A DNA stretch of 64,000 nt from Rhizophagus irregularis. Its lineage: Eukaryota > Glomeromycota > Glomeromycetes > Glomerales > Glomeraceae. The notes below the pieces were generated by a model that saw nothing but the letters and a program-made list of their open reading frames with translations, had not been told where the DNA came from and ran no database searches. The stretch is from assembly GCF_026210795.1 (NCBI RefSeq), contig NC_089445.1, positions 1,240,001 through 1,304,000 of the forward strand, read 5' to 3'. Both the position numbers and the translations under genes were made by a program. This document shows, piece after piece, positions 24,885-36,812 of this stretch (the stretch's first letter is position 1; every line of letters starts with the position of its first letter).

Positions 24885-27800
24885 TTGCGAAGTAAAAATC
24901 ATACCATATATGTTAAAAAACCTAAGTAAAATGAATAAATTGATTGTAAAAAAAAGGAATTTATATTGTACGCGTGTCAGATGTTTGCGTTGTTTGCAAC
25001 GCTAAAGTTATTAAAACTTAATTACATGACATAAAATTCATAACATATATGCAGAAAATTATAAGAAATAGGATAAGTAAAAAAAAGTTTCACATTTATT
25101 ATAGCTTACATTGTGCAATCATCAAAATTTCGCGATAGTACCGGATTGACAATTAAATAAGTTCTTTTAGTAATATTGTTTTTATATCCTTTTCCTATTC
25201 GTTTTAAAGTAAAAGGATTCTGATTTGACAGTTTTAAAAATTTTAAAGATATAGGAAAGCATTTCAAGATAAGATTACAAAAAATCAAATCTGATAAAGT
25301 TTCAGAAATAAGTCTGTGCAAAAAGCATTTATAATAAGTTATGGAAAGATTATCAATCCTGCAATTAAGATGAGAGTTAATATTAATAAAGCTTCATATG
25401 AATTTCATATGAGTAAAAAGTATATCAGTCAAGGGTGCAACGATAATATGACCTATGTTGTATGTACTACGTTGTATGTATGGTCGATTATTATGAAAAT
25501 TAGACCGATTTAGCACATACCATACATACAGGTTTTGGTACGAAATCTCGAAAATCATTCGAACGACTCCCGACAAATCATTATATGATTAAAATTATAA
25601 AATTTACCACATTTAAACTAAATACAGTCAAACCTTTATATATGTCGGGACTCATAAGAAAAAATTTAAAAAATATCGTTATATCAAATTATACCGATAT
25701 TTATATGTCCTCACATATAGTGGGAATGTAAAATTTTATCGGTATATCAAGTTTTTAATAATGTATCGGTATATCGAATATCGGTATATCGAGTTCTGAC
25801 TGTATTACATTTTATTTTATTAGAACACACATCATTAGATTTATGACGAAATTGTCGATATAATGACTTGTCATGTCGAGAATCTCGACTCGAGATTTTG
25901 TTGTCGAGATTTTGATCGGATACCCATATACATACAATAGAGATTATACCATCATATCATACTCATATTCTATCCTTACCGCTCAATAAGAAAATCTGGT
26001 AAATAATGAAAAATTAAACTAAAAAATTCAAAAATCTTTCGAAAAATAAAATTATTGAAAAAATCTTGAAAATATAAAAATAAAAATAATATATAGATAA
26101 ATAAATAAATAACAAATTTATTAACAAATTTATTATCACCCAAAAATGACTCGCATTGGAACTTTCGCAAAAATTTCATAATAGTTTTTCACTAACTCGT
26201 GAATATCAGAACATGCTTTCTGATAAAGATCAAATCATCATTCTTGATATACTATTCTCCTTTCTTTTCCTGGCATAAATGCTGGATTTTGTTATCAAGA
26301 AGGAGATTGACTATCTAATCCACCGCAAATTAATAAACGAAAAGGAAAGGCAGGACATGCAGGGTAACACTTAATAGTTAATTCCCATTATTTACTATGT
26401 TTTACTAGATACATATCTAAAATGATTCTACATTTTGACGCGACACTTTTTTCAAAAACATATTCTCACCCATATTTTTTCGATAATGATTAAATAATAG
26501 TCTATGTTTATAATAAAAAGTTTATTTTTTTATATTTACAGAGAATAAATTTATAAAGACCTCTTTCCTTTTCTCATTTCTCAAACTTTTTAGTCTAATA
26601 ATTTTTCAGAAAAGACATTACCATGGTGAGGGTTTATCATTAACTTACGAAAAGCCCCTCCTCAATATTTAACAGGTAGTGTCTGTGAAGAGTTTCCCTC
26701 CGCTTGTTTAAGTGACAATAGAGAGAGTCTTCAGTAGTAAAATTTTCTCTTTTCTTTACAGTTCTCTTTTTCTTTAAAACTTCTCACTTTTCTTTAGATC
26801 TTCTCTTTGGTGTGTGGGTTGGATGTATTGTATGAATGGATGGGCTGTGAATTAGTACTGACGTCCACGTGGGAACTATTTATAAAATAGTAGCTAACAA
26901 GTACCAAAGTAAAAGTAATTATTTGATATTTTCAACATTTACACATATAAATTTTTGCTATTATTAATTAGATTTATTAATTAGATAAGTGAATTGAAAC
27001 GAATACAAGTGATTGGAAGTTAACTAGTATAATTAATTGAGTAATTTCGCTCCTTGTTTAAGTATTGAATTCGAAGATAATCTATCTTTTAAAAAGTGGT
27101 TGAAATAAATTGTTTTATTTGCTATAGCTATTTTATTAGACAACAAATTGAATAATAAACTTAATTCTGGCCAGAATTAAGTTTTTGTTGATAAAAAGAT
27201 GTATTTGCGAAATCAGAACTTATAGTAACCGCGACTTTAACGATTTTATTGTTATTTCCATTGGGTATCAATGAATAACTAAAATATTCACTGATGTCGT
27301 GGGCGCGTGGGCGTGAAATAACATGCTTATCTCAGACATATACATTGATGGATTTTGTAGATTTTATATTTTTTTATACTTTTTCTAGTAATTGAAAAAA
27401 AAAAATCCTCCGGTGTTATACAAAATACCGATTGGATAAAAATGAAAGTTTGGATTGGATAAACATTATTGATCATTCAAAAAAGTCATGTTAAGAGTAA
27501 TAATGAAACCGTAATATATATATATAACAAGTACATTGTTTAATAATTGTTTTAATTTATACTGCCAAACAATAGTTTTTAATAGCGTAGTGTCGCATGG
27601 TTTAAATCATAATGTTATCGCCTGTTTCATAATCTCATAGTAGACTCCAATAATTTGCTAGTCTCAGTAATATAAAACAGTCACAGTAATGAAACAGACA
27701 ATCTGTCTGTATGAACTTGTTCATAATAAAACGACACTGAATGATGATGACATATGATAGCATGCATATCAAATTTTAAAATCATTTTACAAGATAATCA

Positions 27801-28098
27801 AAAATGAATACTGTAAGTAGCTGATCCGATTTTTCCGAAGTACTAAAAAGAACAGAATAAGGATATCTTTTGTTGATGTTCACCATACTTGGTAAAGGGG
27901 ATAGTAAATTTTTATATTAAAACTCTTTTTTTAAATTAATAATTTGGTATAAATCTCTCAAATAAGTAAACTTTATGGAAATACACGAGAACTTATAAAA
28001 AAAAAAAAAAAATCTTCGATTAGGATTATAATTGAACTTATCATAAAAAATTCCATTTACATTACGAAAAAAAAATATCATAAAAGAGTTTTTAAATT
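24885..28098. other. Intergenic outside the 25.6 kb MITE; no gene seen
   Basis: Short open frames at 25106-26179 are AT-rich noise. A hairpin pairs GTATGTATGGT near 25476 with ACCATACATAC near 25519. Several TCGAGAT motifs cluster at 25875-25920. A pyrimidine-rich stretch (26740-26820) with repeated TTCTCTTTTCTTTA and a CACGTG near 26869 could be promoter-like, but no transcript can be assigned. Confidence 0.3.
25623..25804. mobile_element. MITE with pogo/Tc1-like ends
   Basis: About 178 bp bounded by TA. It begins TACAGTCAAACC and ends with the complement of TACAGTCAGAACTCG. ACAGTC-type termini with TA target duplication are typical of pogo-like members of the Tc1/mariner superfamily. The inside is made of ATCGGTATATCG motifs repeated four or five times on the right and related ATATCGTTATATC on the left, so the element is largely its own subterminal repeats. 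No transposase. Confidence 0.65.
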
Positions 28099-29341
28099 AT
28101 GTGCTGTCAAAAAGCGAAATGGAAAAGAGAAATAGTTAATGATCATAAATTTGATTTTGTATGCGTAGAAGATTTTAAAGTGCATGATACATTTATAGGA
28201 ATAAGATACTTAATATTATATTTAACAGTATTTAAAGTTGTATTAGTTTATGTAGCAGATTTATGGACAGCAGGAATTTTATTAATATTTGATAGTTGGA
28301 GTTCTTCTATAAAACCAACTATACCTTTTACTTACTCAAAATGGATTTATGTTGGATGTATTTTTATATCATTTTTATTATTAGCTTTGGATTGGAGAAA
28401 GGCTAAGGCTATTATAGCTTCAAGAGATATTAGTTACGCTTTTACTAGTACTATAACTTCTAGGTATTATGCTTTAAAAAGTTATTCTCATTTTTGTTTC
28501 TTTTATCGAATAAAAAGACAAAGTAAAATGGTTGATAAGATTGCTTTTTTCGTATTCTTTGCATTTAAAGGTAAAATTTATTTCTTTAACTAATTATTAA
28601 TAATTTTAAAAAATCGATTTAAATTATTTTTTATATTTATTTTTTCTTTGTTTAGGTTGGAAAAGATTGATTTTTGCTGAAGCTCCTCGTCAGGCCATTA
28701 GCGCTATTACACTTTATCCAATTATTAAAACAAATATAACTAGAGATTGGATGAATTTAAGTGCATACGGTCATAATACAGTGGAAAGACTTGCAATGGC
28801 ATTAATGGCGTTCACATTTTTATCTTTTGCGTTTTCAGCAACAAAATTAATTGTTGCTTTTATATTATATATTCCATTGTTATTTCATATTAGAGGAAAT
28901 TTAAAAGAATATTGTTGTCATAAAATTGATAAAAGGATTGAAGGACTTCTTATAAAGAATTCTCGTAAACGTAGGATAAACCAAAGAAAAGCTGCTGCGA
29001 AAGGTGATCTTAGGAAGAAAAATAAGATAAAAGCAAATAATTCGAGACAACCTACTTTACCTAATGTAGAAAATAATACACTTACTCCACCATCAAATGT
29101 TCATCATAATTCAAGGTTTGCTGAACGTTTTGAACCAACTGCAATGGCATATAGACCTCCAAATCAAATACCTCCATATTTAAATGCATCACCTTTACCT
29201 CCACGGGCAATTCCTCAAGAATATTTATTTAATTCAAGGTTTCGTTCACCTGAATCTACTCAAGCTCGGTTCCAACCACCACCACTTACAAATCATGGTA
29301 TCCCACCAGCACGATACGTTCCACAAAATGATTATTATTAA
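28099..29341 (+). CDS. KCH-family potassium channel/transporter
   Basis: Two exons (28099-28570, 28656-29341), about 386 residues. Family members in yeast (Kch1, Kch2/Prm6) are plasma-membrane proteins needed for low-affinity potassium influx and calcium-channel activation. Visible features: the N-terminal phrase KFDFVCVEDFKVHD followed by RYLILYLTVFKVVLVYVADL, characteristic of the family; further hydrophobic segments at about residues 70-95, 135-165 and 195-230; and a long cytosolic tail that is first basic (KNSRKRRINQRK) and then Pro/Asn/Ser-rich, ending QNDYY. The intron falls in FKG|WKR and is in frame. The tail is the variable regulatory part of the family. The gene converges with the NIPA gene, 228 bp apart. 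Confidence 0.85.
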
Positions 29342-29569
29342 AAAGATATCATAAGATGATAAAAACAATGGAATTTATAGTTAATATGTTTTTAATATTT
29401 GTATTTAATTTAAATAAATTAACAATAGTAACTGAATTAAAACTTTAATAATAAAAAAAAAAATATGTATATATATACATATATAATATTTATTACTTTT
29501 GCACATTGATAATATTACAAAGAAATTTATACATAAATATTATAAATATTTAAATATATTAATTCATTA

Positions 29570-31966
29570 TTACTTTTTTCCACTTTTACTCATCTTTAAC
29601 TTTTTCATTTCTTGTTCCCAATTCTTCTGCATTTCTTTTAATTCTTCTTCTTCTTTAGTCAGTTTAGACAACCTTTTACTTAATAATGATACACCAAAAA
29701 ATATAAGAACAACTCCTATTATAAATCCTACATATGTAATGGTTTTAAAATTACGAAATTCATCGTAATATATACCACCTCCTATAATATCAAATAAGCT
29801 CCAATTACAATAAAATATTGGTACTTGTAATAATGCATCATACTTTTTTAATCCCATATTAATCCAATATACTTGACCAATTGCTGTTAAAATAGTAATA
29901 AATAATATCGCCCACGATAATAAATCTTTAAATTGATTATCGTTTTGTGTAAATGAGACATTCAATAAATTAATAAGTGACTATCAAAAAAAAATATTGC
30001 GTTAAATTTATTATTAAAATAATTAAAAATTTTTTTTCAATTAATTTTTAAAAAATAATTATTACCTTTGCAAAAAGCGTAGTTATTGTAGCCATACTAG
30101 ATGCCAATATAGCATAAGCAAGTGGCAAAAGAACTTTCTCTTTAATATTACGTTGTCTGACAACAGATCTCGTTGAACGTATCGTATCGATTGAACTTCG
30201 AGGAAAGGGTTTTATTTCTTCTTCAGTTAATATACTATCATCCTTATTATTATGCGCGACATCACTTCTTGTTTTTTTCGTTTCATCAATTGTTGATGAT
30301 AAAGTGCGATTAATATCTTCCGTTAAAGTTTTATTATTTTCATCAATACTTATAGATAATCTATAATTAAATAGATTATGAATAGTAGGAATTGGAGTGT
30401 TTTCAGTTGCACTAAGTTCAGCAACAACAGCATTTGCTTTAGCAATTGCATCTTTATCTTTTTGAATTGCATTCTTTTCAACAATGCGTATAAAAGTATA
30501 TAAAGAAAAAATGAAAACACCAATAACAGTAAGATAAATTATCGTTTGGGGTCGTTTAAATAATTCAATAAGAACACATAATTCATAATCTATTTTTAAA
30601 AAAAATATGATATTAATATTTGAATGGGAGCTAAAAAAAAATTATTTTATGACAAACCTTGTATAACAACTCCAGAAAATATTGTGATAATGACACTACC
30701 GATTATGATGATTATAACTCCAATACTATCCAACATTGTTAATCTTTGATTGTGGAGTATTGGAGCGATTAATAAATTAACAACCAAAGATACAACACCA
30801 AGTGGAGCGATGACTATTTTTATAGAAAAAAAATTAAATTAATTATATAAAAAAAAATAATGAATTGTAACCTAAATAAGAAAGGCAACTTACGCGATTG
30901 TGGAGCAAATTTCAGCGCGACGAAGGATAGAAAGCTTCCAATAACGTAAACTATAAAACCACATACCCAAAGCTAGAGAAAATAAATGAATGAATAAATA
31001 AATTTGCAAGTAGATAACGATATTATGATTGAGTTTATTTTTTTTATAAAAAACCATTTATTTTTTTCTCAATAATTTATATAACTAAAACAATCTCGCG
31101 CTTAAAACTTACTGGTGATACGATAATTTGCTTCCAGAACATGAATTTTTCCAATTTTTTATAAAGAGTAGAATGTTGTTTACTATGTGTGGAATTATTA
31201 TCATCAGTCACTATTTGCTGTTTATTCTGATCGTAATTTGCCGCAGAATGACATTCCCGATCTAATTCTCGTTGATGTTTAGTAAAAGCATATTTCTGTA
31301 CATTTAATCCAATATTTAAAGTTGCACTTCCTATTAAACATATTACAACCCCAATCCAAATATAATTCTTTTGATTTTTATTACCACACTTTTTACTATT
31401 AGTATCATCATAATAATTACAATTTGAATTACATGGGTCAACATCATTTGCTACAATTTCACATTCCATCCCATCATCAAGTCCAATACAACAAGTTGAT
31501 TGATCTTCAATTTTAGGTATAGAAAAAATATCTTTTTGATCCCATGCTCTATCACATTTTGAAGCAAAATTACAATTTTTTGGACTACAAATATCTGAAT
31601 CCAAAGAAATGTTACGTAAATGTGAATAATGATATGCTACACAATCTGTTACATCTCTACAATTTTGACCTATATATATAAAAAGAAAAGAATTAGAAGG
31701 ACAAGGAACATAATAAAAAAAAAGACTTGAGAAAAATGCTTACCAGCAGCGACGACAAATTTACAACTATTATTTATACACATAAAATCACCAGATCTTA
31801 TATTAGATGATGTTTCATTCTTTGGATTATTAACACAATCTGAATCTAAATTACATGAACGATTGTTAATTTGAGATTCATTAGTCGTTGACTGAGAAGA
31901 AATTAATAAGATATGTAATAATAAAAAAATTAAAATGAGGATGATGGATTTGTTAAATTTATACAT
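29570..31966 (-). CDS. NIPA-family magnesium transporter with secreted-type Cys-rich N-terminus
   Basis: At least six exons give about 580 residues. Exon 1 begins with a signal peptide (ILILIFLLLHILLISS). About 170 residues of ectodomain follow, with some 18 cysteines and several N-glycosylation sequons. Then come nine or so membrane segments of the NIPA (SLC57/DMT) fold. Diagnostic pieces are WIGVVICLIGSATLNIGLNV, FAPQSLIAPLGVVSL, DSIGVIIIIIGSV, LAYAILASSMATITTLFAKS, and the end YYDEF...VGFIIGVVLIFFGVSLL. A long Ser/Thr/Glu-rich loop divides the fold. A charged coiled C-terminus (KEEEELKEMQKNWEQE) closes it. Exon joins at GQNC, SP|LWVC and QS|LIAP were checked in phase. Transport of magnesium or another divalent ion is inferred from the family. 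An ectodomain of this kind is not part of the usual NIPA plan. Confidence 0.85.
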
Positions 31967-34060
31967 TATAATATATCTATGAATTATATAAATGTACTTT
32001 TTTTATACATTTATTTTACTCGTTAAAAAATTATTGGTAAGAGAACTTTGGTTTATTATTATTACACCCCCAAGAAAAAGTCAAAAGGATTATTTTTCAA
32101 TTCTTTTAACTTTCTTAACGTGATTTCGAAGATAATTTAGTATGAAAACAATTTAAAAAGGGTTGAAATTGCATTATAAAAAGAACTTAGAATATTATTA
32201 CTCAAATGAGTTTCTTATTATAAATAAAAAATTACACGAAAATGTTATGTGATCTACGAAACTACAACAAATTTGTATACATAATGTATTATAATATATT
32301 CATTGATAAGACTAATAGAACTGAATATGCAACTGCTGCGTAGCTGTGAAAAAAAACATGAATTTTCTATTTATTAACTTATTCCATTTTTGGATGGAAC
32401 ATGAAATTTTTAAAAAATTAGTCATACAAATAAGTCTTTCAACTCGCTCTTTCGAGAATTCTATGATGGACATCCATTCAACTTTGTAACAAACAAAAAT
32501 AAGATAACATAGCAGATAGTTGTAATCACCGGAAATTTAATAAATTAATACTCCGTGCACGTGAAAGATCATACATGCAATATTTTCTTTCTCCTCCCAC
32601 GGAGACCGTTACACAATATCTCGATGTTTATTTATTTTATTATTTTATTAAAATTTATATATAATAAACCTAAATTTTTTTTTTCTTTAATATATCATTG
32701 ACTTATCGTTCAGATTATTAAGGACTATAAATAACAAACCGGTAATTTTATCGTTACATTGTAAATTTGTAATGTACCAGACGATAATGGTCCACATTCT
32801 AATTGGATAAGGAAATATTTCACCCCATTCCAGATTAAAATTTGAAAGATTGTTTTTTTAACATGTGAAAATTTCGCCGATTTTATCTGAGAACGCGGTA
32901 TTGGAAATTAATGATGTTATGGATAAAATTAAATCATAAGAGATTTAACGATCCTTCTTTATAAAGTTTTAATTTCGGTCAGTTCCGTAACTTCCGAAAT
33001 TTACCCAAGTTGTCGAAAACTTTCTATATTTATTTTCTTTAATTAAATCTTTTTCTAAAAAACCATGTGCTTTGGCTTAATTACCTTTGTAAGTACTACC
33101 CTTGTAAGTATTACCTTTGTAAGTATTACCCTTGTTAGTATTACCTTTGTAAATATTACCTTTGTAAGTATTACCTTGTAAGTATTACCTTTGTAAGTAT
33201 TACCCTGTAAGTATTTACTTTGTAGGTACAATGATTTTCAGTTTACGCGTACCGATTTTTGGATTTGTTGGATAAAGATCTAAAGGTTCCATGTAAGAGA
33301 AACATATAAATCATAAATATACATACCAGGAAATTAGGTTCGGTTTAGATCATGAATTGTTAAAATTCATATTACATATTTTTTTAAAAAAAAAACTGAG
33401 GAATAATACATTTAATATACTTAAAAAGAAGCTATATTATGTATTTCGATATGTCATAAGATGAAATGGACTTTCAATACTATTTACAATCATCGAAAGT
33501 ATTAAATACAGTATATATATTCGATTAATTACTAATCGACATATTGTTATAATGCGGGTAAATCAAATTCCTTGTAGATTAGTTTGATCATTGATTCTCA
33601 TTGTGATCATGATGTCATCGATGTTATTGTGGGTGAAACATTAAATAAAGTATATAATAAGACCGAAAAAAGATTAGTTTATATTTTTACTTTATAATTA
33701 TACATTTTCCCTTTCCTTTTTTTTTAAAAAAAAAAATTTCTTTATTTCTGAACTCATTACGTTTTTAACTTACACGAATCGAACTTTTAATATTTGAGAA
33801 GTTTTACATATCTTAATTGTGTAACTGTTATTAAAAAAGTAAGCTTACTAATATCTTGCAAAATAAACTCCGAGAGTAAATAAAGACGATATTATAAAGT
33901 TGTGAATAAAAACACCAATAACATCGATGCAAACCGCTAATAGTCTTTTCAGAAATCCATTTAAATTGAATTGGCCGTTTAAGCCACGTAACGAGTTCGT
34001 ATATTTTTTTATTTTAATATGCAAAATAAACTGTTTCATTTTATCGAAAAAAAAAACTTT
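31967..34060. other. Intergenic with minisatellite
   Basis: No gene seen. The right-hand end feeds the F-box gene. A CACGTG lies near 32569. The minisatellite is listed separately. Confidence 0.4.
33080..33229. repeat. Minisatellite of about ten 12-17 bp units (TTTGTAAGTATTACC)
   Basis: The unit ATTACCTTTGTAAGT is repeated head to tail with small length changes (CCTTTG, CCCTTG, CCTTG, CCCTG). Most units contain GTAAGTA, identical to a consensus 5' splice site. Confidence 0.85.
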
Positions 34061-34062
34061 AG

Positions 34063-34701
34063 TGCTTAGTGTTTTGTAAATTATATAGATGGCCTATAAG
34101 GGAAAGACGCAAGTCCTCGCTGAAACCTGTAATAACCATTCATAGCATTCCAGTTCGCGTATTGAAACAAATATTATGTTATGTGATTACAGATACCCCC
34201 ATTTCATCACTTAGACAAGTATGTCGCGGTTGGAACACCACAATAAGTAACATAATAATTGATGAAATAACAAAGTGTTCTCCTGAATTAACACTTTTTA
34301 TGAGATGTCAAACTAATTCAGGCGAAATAGTTAATATGGAACTTCCATTAGAACGAGGTGGCTTATCCAATAGATGCAAAGCTGAATTTTCCCCCCGAAT
34401 AGATGACAAATTAGAGAAATATTTGTTTGTAGATAGTTATAAATTATTACAATTTTATTTATTTTATAAGATTGGAAAAAATGATTTCGTGAGAAAGGAA
34501 GAAATTGCAAGTTTTTCTATGAGATCTTTTAAGTTTGATGGGCCGATCGTTAAGGCTAATGGTGTAATAGAGTTGGATCTTGCTTTTCAATATATACCAT
34601 ACGAACCTTTAACTTTTAGAGTAAAACTTATTAGTTTTAGTCCAGTTTATTTGTTAAATCTGTTCAATATTAAGAACAAAAAAATTGATTATAAATGGTA
34701 A
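34063..34701 (+). CDS. F-box-like protein, 5' end unresolved
   Basis: An open frame of about 210 residues ends at 34701. Residues about 25-70 (IHSIPVRVLKQILCYV then SLRQVCRGWNTTIS) match the F-box pattern of a leucine/proline start, an LRQVCRGWN core and a following Ile-rich helix. F-box proteins link substrates to Skp1-cullin ubiquitin ligases. The remainder has no repeats I recognise. There is no in-frame ATG before the F-box: the frame is closed by a stop at 34060. Either a small first exon lies upstream, with acceptor TTTAG at 34062 or TATAG near 34088, or the copy has lost its start. Codon use is normal. The gene is the first of two F-box genes in 7 kb. Confidence 0.55.
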   Translation, partial: CLVFCKLYRWPIRERRKSSLKPVITIHSIPVRVLKQILCYVITDTPISSLRQVCRGWNTTISNIIIDEITKCSPELTLFMRCQTNSGEIVNMELPLERGGLSNRCKAEFSPRIDDKLEKYLFVDSYKLLQFYLFYKIGKNDFVRKEEIASFSMRSFKFDGPIVKANGVIELDLAFQYIPYEPLTFRVKLISFSPVYLLNLFNIKNKKIDYKW

Positions 34702-35125
34702 CCCTTTTTTTTATTATAATTTGTAATTTTAATTTGTAATTTGTAATTTTTAATACTTCATATAACTTCATATATTTCCTCATTTTATAATACTTCATTC
34801 AATGCATTTTTGTTAAACCATATTTGGTCAAATTTGTGAGATTCAATCCATATTTGTTAAAACCATTAAAAGTAATTTATGTGATTTTCAAATAAACCTT
34901 ATTGGTTGATGATCTTTATAAATTATGGGCTACGTTAAATGTTATTAATTATATATGAATCACTTTCTCTTTACATAATGACATCAGTACACCATTAATT
35001 TAAATAAATAATTATTTGCTAAAATGATTAATTTCCACTAACAAAAAGAGTGGTTTAATTATGTTCTAATACTGTATACTGTATATCAAAAAAAATTATT
35101 ATTATTATTATTCTTTAATAAAGAA
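34702..35125. other. Intergenic, no gene seen
   Basis: Contains a near-tandem AATTTGTAATTT run (34716-34750) and two copies of AACCATATTTGGTCA-like sequence (34816-34865). Otherwise plain AT-rich promoter sequence for the next gene. Confidence 0.3.
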
Positions 35126-36518
35126 ATGAATAGCAATTCTGAATATTGGAAGAATAATGACCTTGGTGAGACTCTTGTAAGTATCATAAATATTGAATTT
35201 TTTAAAAAATTATAAAATTATTATAAAACGAGTGATTTTTTTTTTTATTATAGGACGAAAGATTCTTGTATATTTTGTGTAGCGATTATGAAAGGTAATA
35301 ATTAAATAGTATAAAATTTATAATAAAATCGATCTTTTAATAAAAAATCTTTAAATAATACTTCAATTTTGATTAAGATATGAGGATATAGTTATAATTG
35401 ATAAATTAAATAGAGAAGTTGATAGTAAATTTTATAAAGAACGGTTAGATTCATTATTAAAAACGAAAGAATCTCAATTAGAAAAATTGATTCAAATTCA
35501 TTCCAATGAAATTGTTGAACATCGAAAAACCTTTTATGAAAGTATAGATTTGAATTACGCGAATAGAAAATATTCAACTATTAATACTTTATCCTCTATG
35601 ATATTACATCCTGAAGTTGAGAAAATTTTGTTAAATGGAAGATTAATGAATCCTTCTCAACATGGTATTACTGATCAAAGACAAGGAAAGATTGGAACAA
35701 TGGAAGATGTTACAAATGCTATTAAAAGAAAACTTGCTATTAATGATGATGAACCTATAATTGGGCGAGATGAATTATATGTAAGTTTTTTTATTCTAAA
35801 GATTGTTCTTCTAAATAATATATTCATTATTTATTTAATTTTTTTTTTAAAGAGACAATATTATGTCGAACTTGCCCAAATTAAGGAACGCCAAGAAAAA
35901 GAACTTCGAGATTTTTTGGTATTTTATAAGAGAGAGCAGGAATATTTTGAAGAATGTTTGATTAAAGTTAAGAAACAAGAAGAAGTTACCTTACGTACTG
36001 TTTCATCTAATAATAACATCACGAATAATATCATTCTCGAAACTACGAAATTTCGAGCAGAATATAACAAGAGACCTAATGAATATGTTGACAAGAACAT
36101 CCCTTCGGATAACCTTAAGAAGTCAAAGGTCACTTTTGTTACTTTGAATTCAGATCAAAGTTCTTCTTCAAGTATTCATGAAACAACTTTAAGCGAACGT
36201 TCTTTTGATTCAGATAATACTATCAGTTATTCTACAAGTGATAATTTTACATCAGTTCCACCATCATATGAGAGTAATGCAAATCAACAAGAATCTAATA
36301 CTGTTTCATGTAAACAACAAACTTCAACGCACCCTTCTTTTAATATTTTGCCATCTAATCCAACTGAAAATAATTTGTTGAATATTTTAAATCCTGGTGC
36401 AATTCAAATTTTAAACATGCTCGGAAGTAAATTTCAACAACAGAATAACGTAAATATGGATGAAGTACTAAAATGTGCGGAAAAGTTGATTAAAAATGAC
36501 GATCAAGGAGATTCTTAA
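35126..36518 (+). CDS. Coiled-coil protein of unknown function
   Basis: Exons 35126-35176, 35254-35294, 35378-35780 and 35853-36518 join in phase to about 387 residues. The start MNSNSEYWKNND is followed by charged helix (ERLDSLLKTKESQLEKLIQ), a short conserved-looking motif (MILHPEVEKILLNGRLMNPS), a second coiled coil (AQIKERQEKELRDFL, then FKRE/KVKKQEE), and a long Ser/Asn/Thr-rich disordered region. It ends in a predicted helix AIQILNMLGSKF. No signal peptide or membrane segment. I do not recognise the family. The tiny first exons argue it is a real, spliced gene. A scaffold or adaptor role would fit the composition but is not shown. Confidence 0.7.
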
Positions 36519-36812
36519 TAATGGAAAAATATTAATAATAATTTGTAGTATTTGGCTACTTTTTAATTGTAACTTTAGGCTGACAATATATACATAAAAT
36601 ATGTAAGAATGTATAAAAACTTCTATATATTTTTATTTTAGCAATAAAATACAGCAGTTAATGTGTTACAAATTGAATGCAAATTGGAAATATTGAAAAA
36701 ATTGAAAAAAAAATTGAAAAAATTAAATAATCTGCAAAATTTTCTATAGCAATTCATTGGATGCAACTAGCAATCCAAGAATTATTTTAATCTAATATAT
36801 ATAACGTCTCTT

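Noticed and set aside
25106-26179. Several 60-70 residue frames on both strands
   Set aside because: Low-complexity Lys/Ile/Asn composition, overlapping each other and near two MITEs.
33080-33229. CRISPR-like array
   Set aside because: Units are contiguous with no spacers, so it is a minisatellite.
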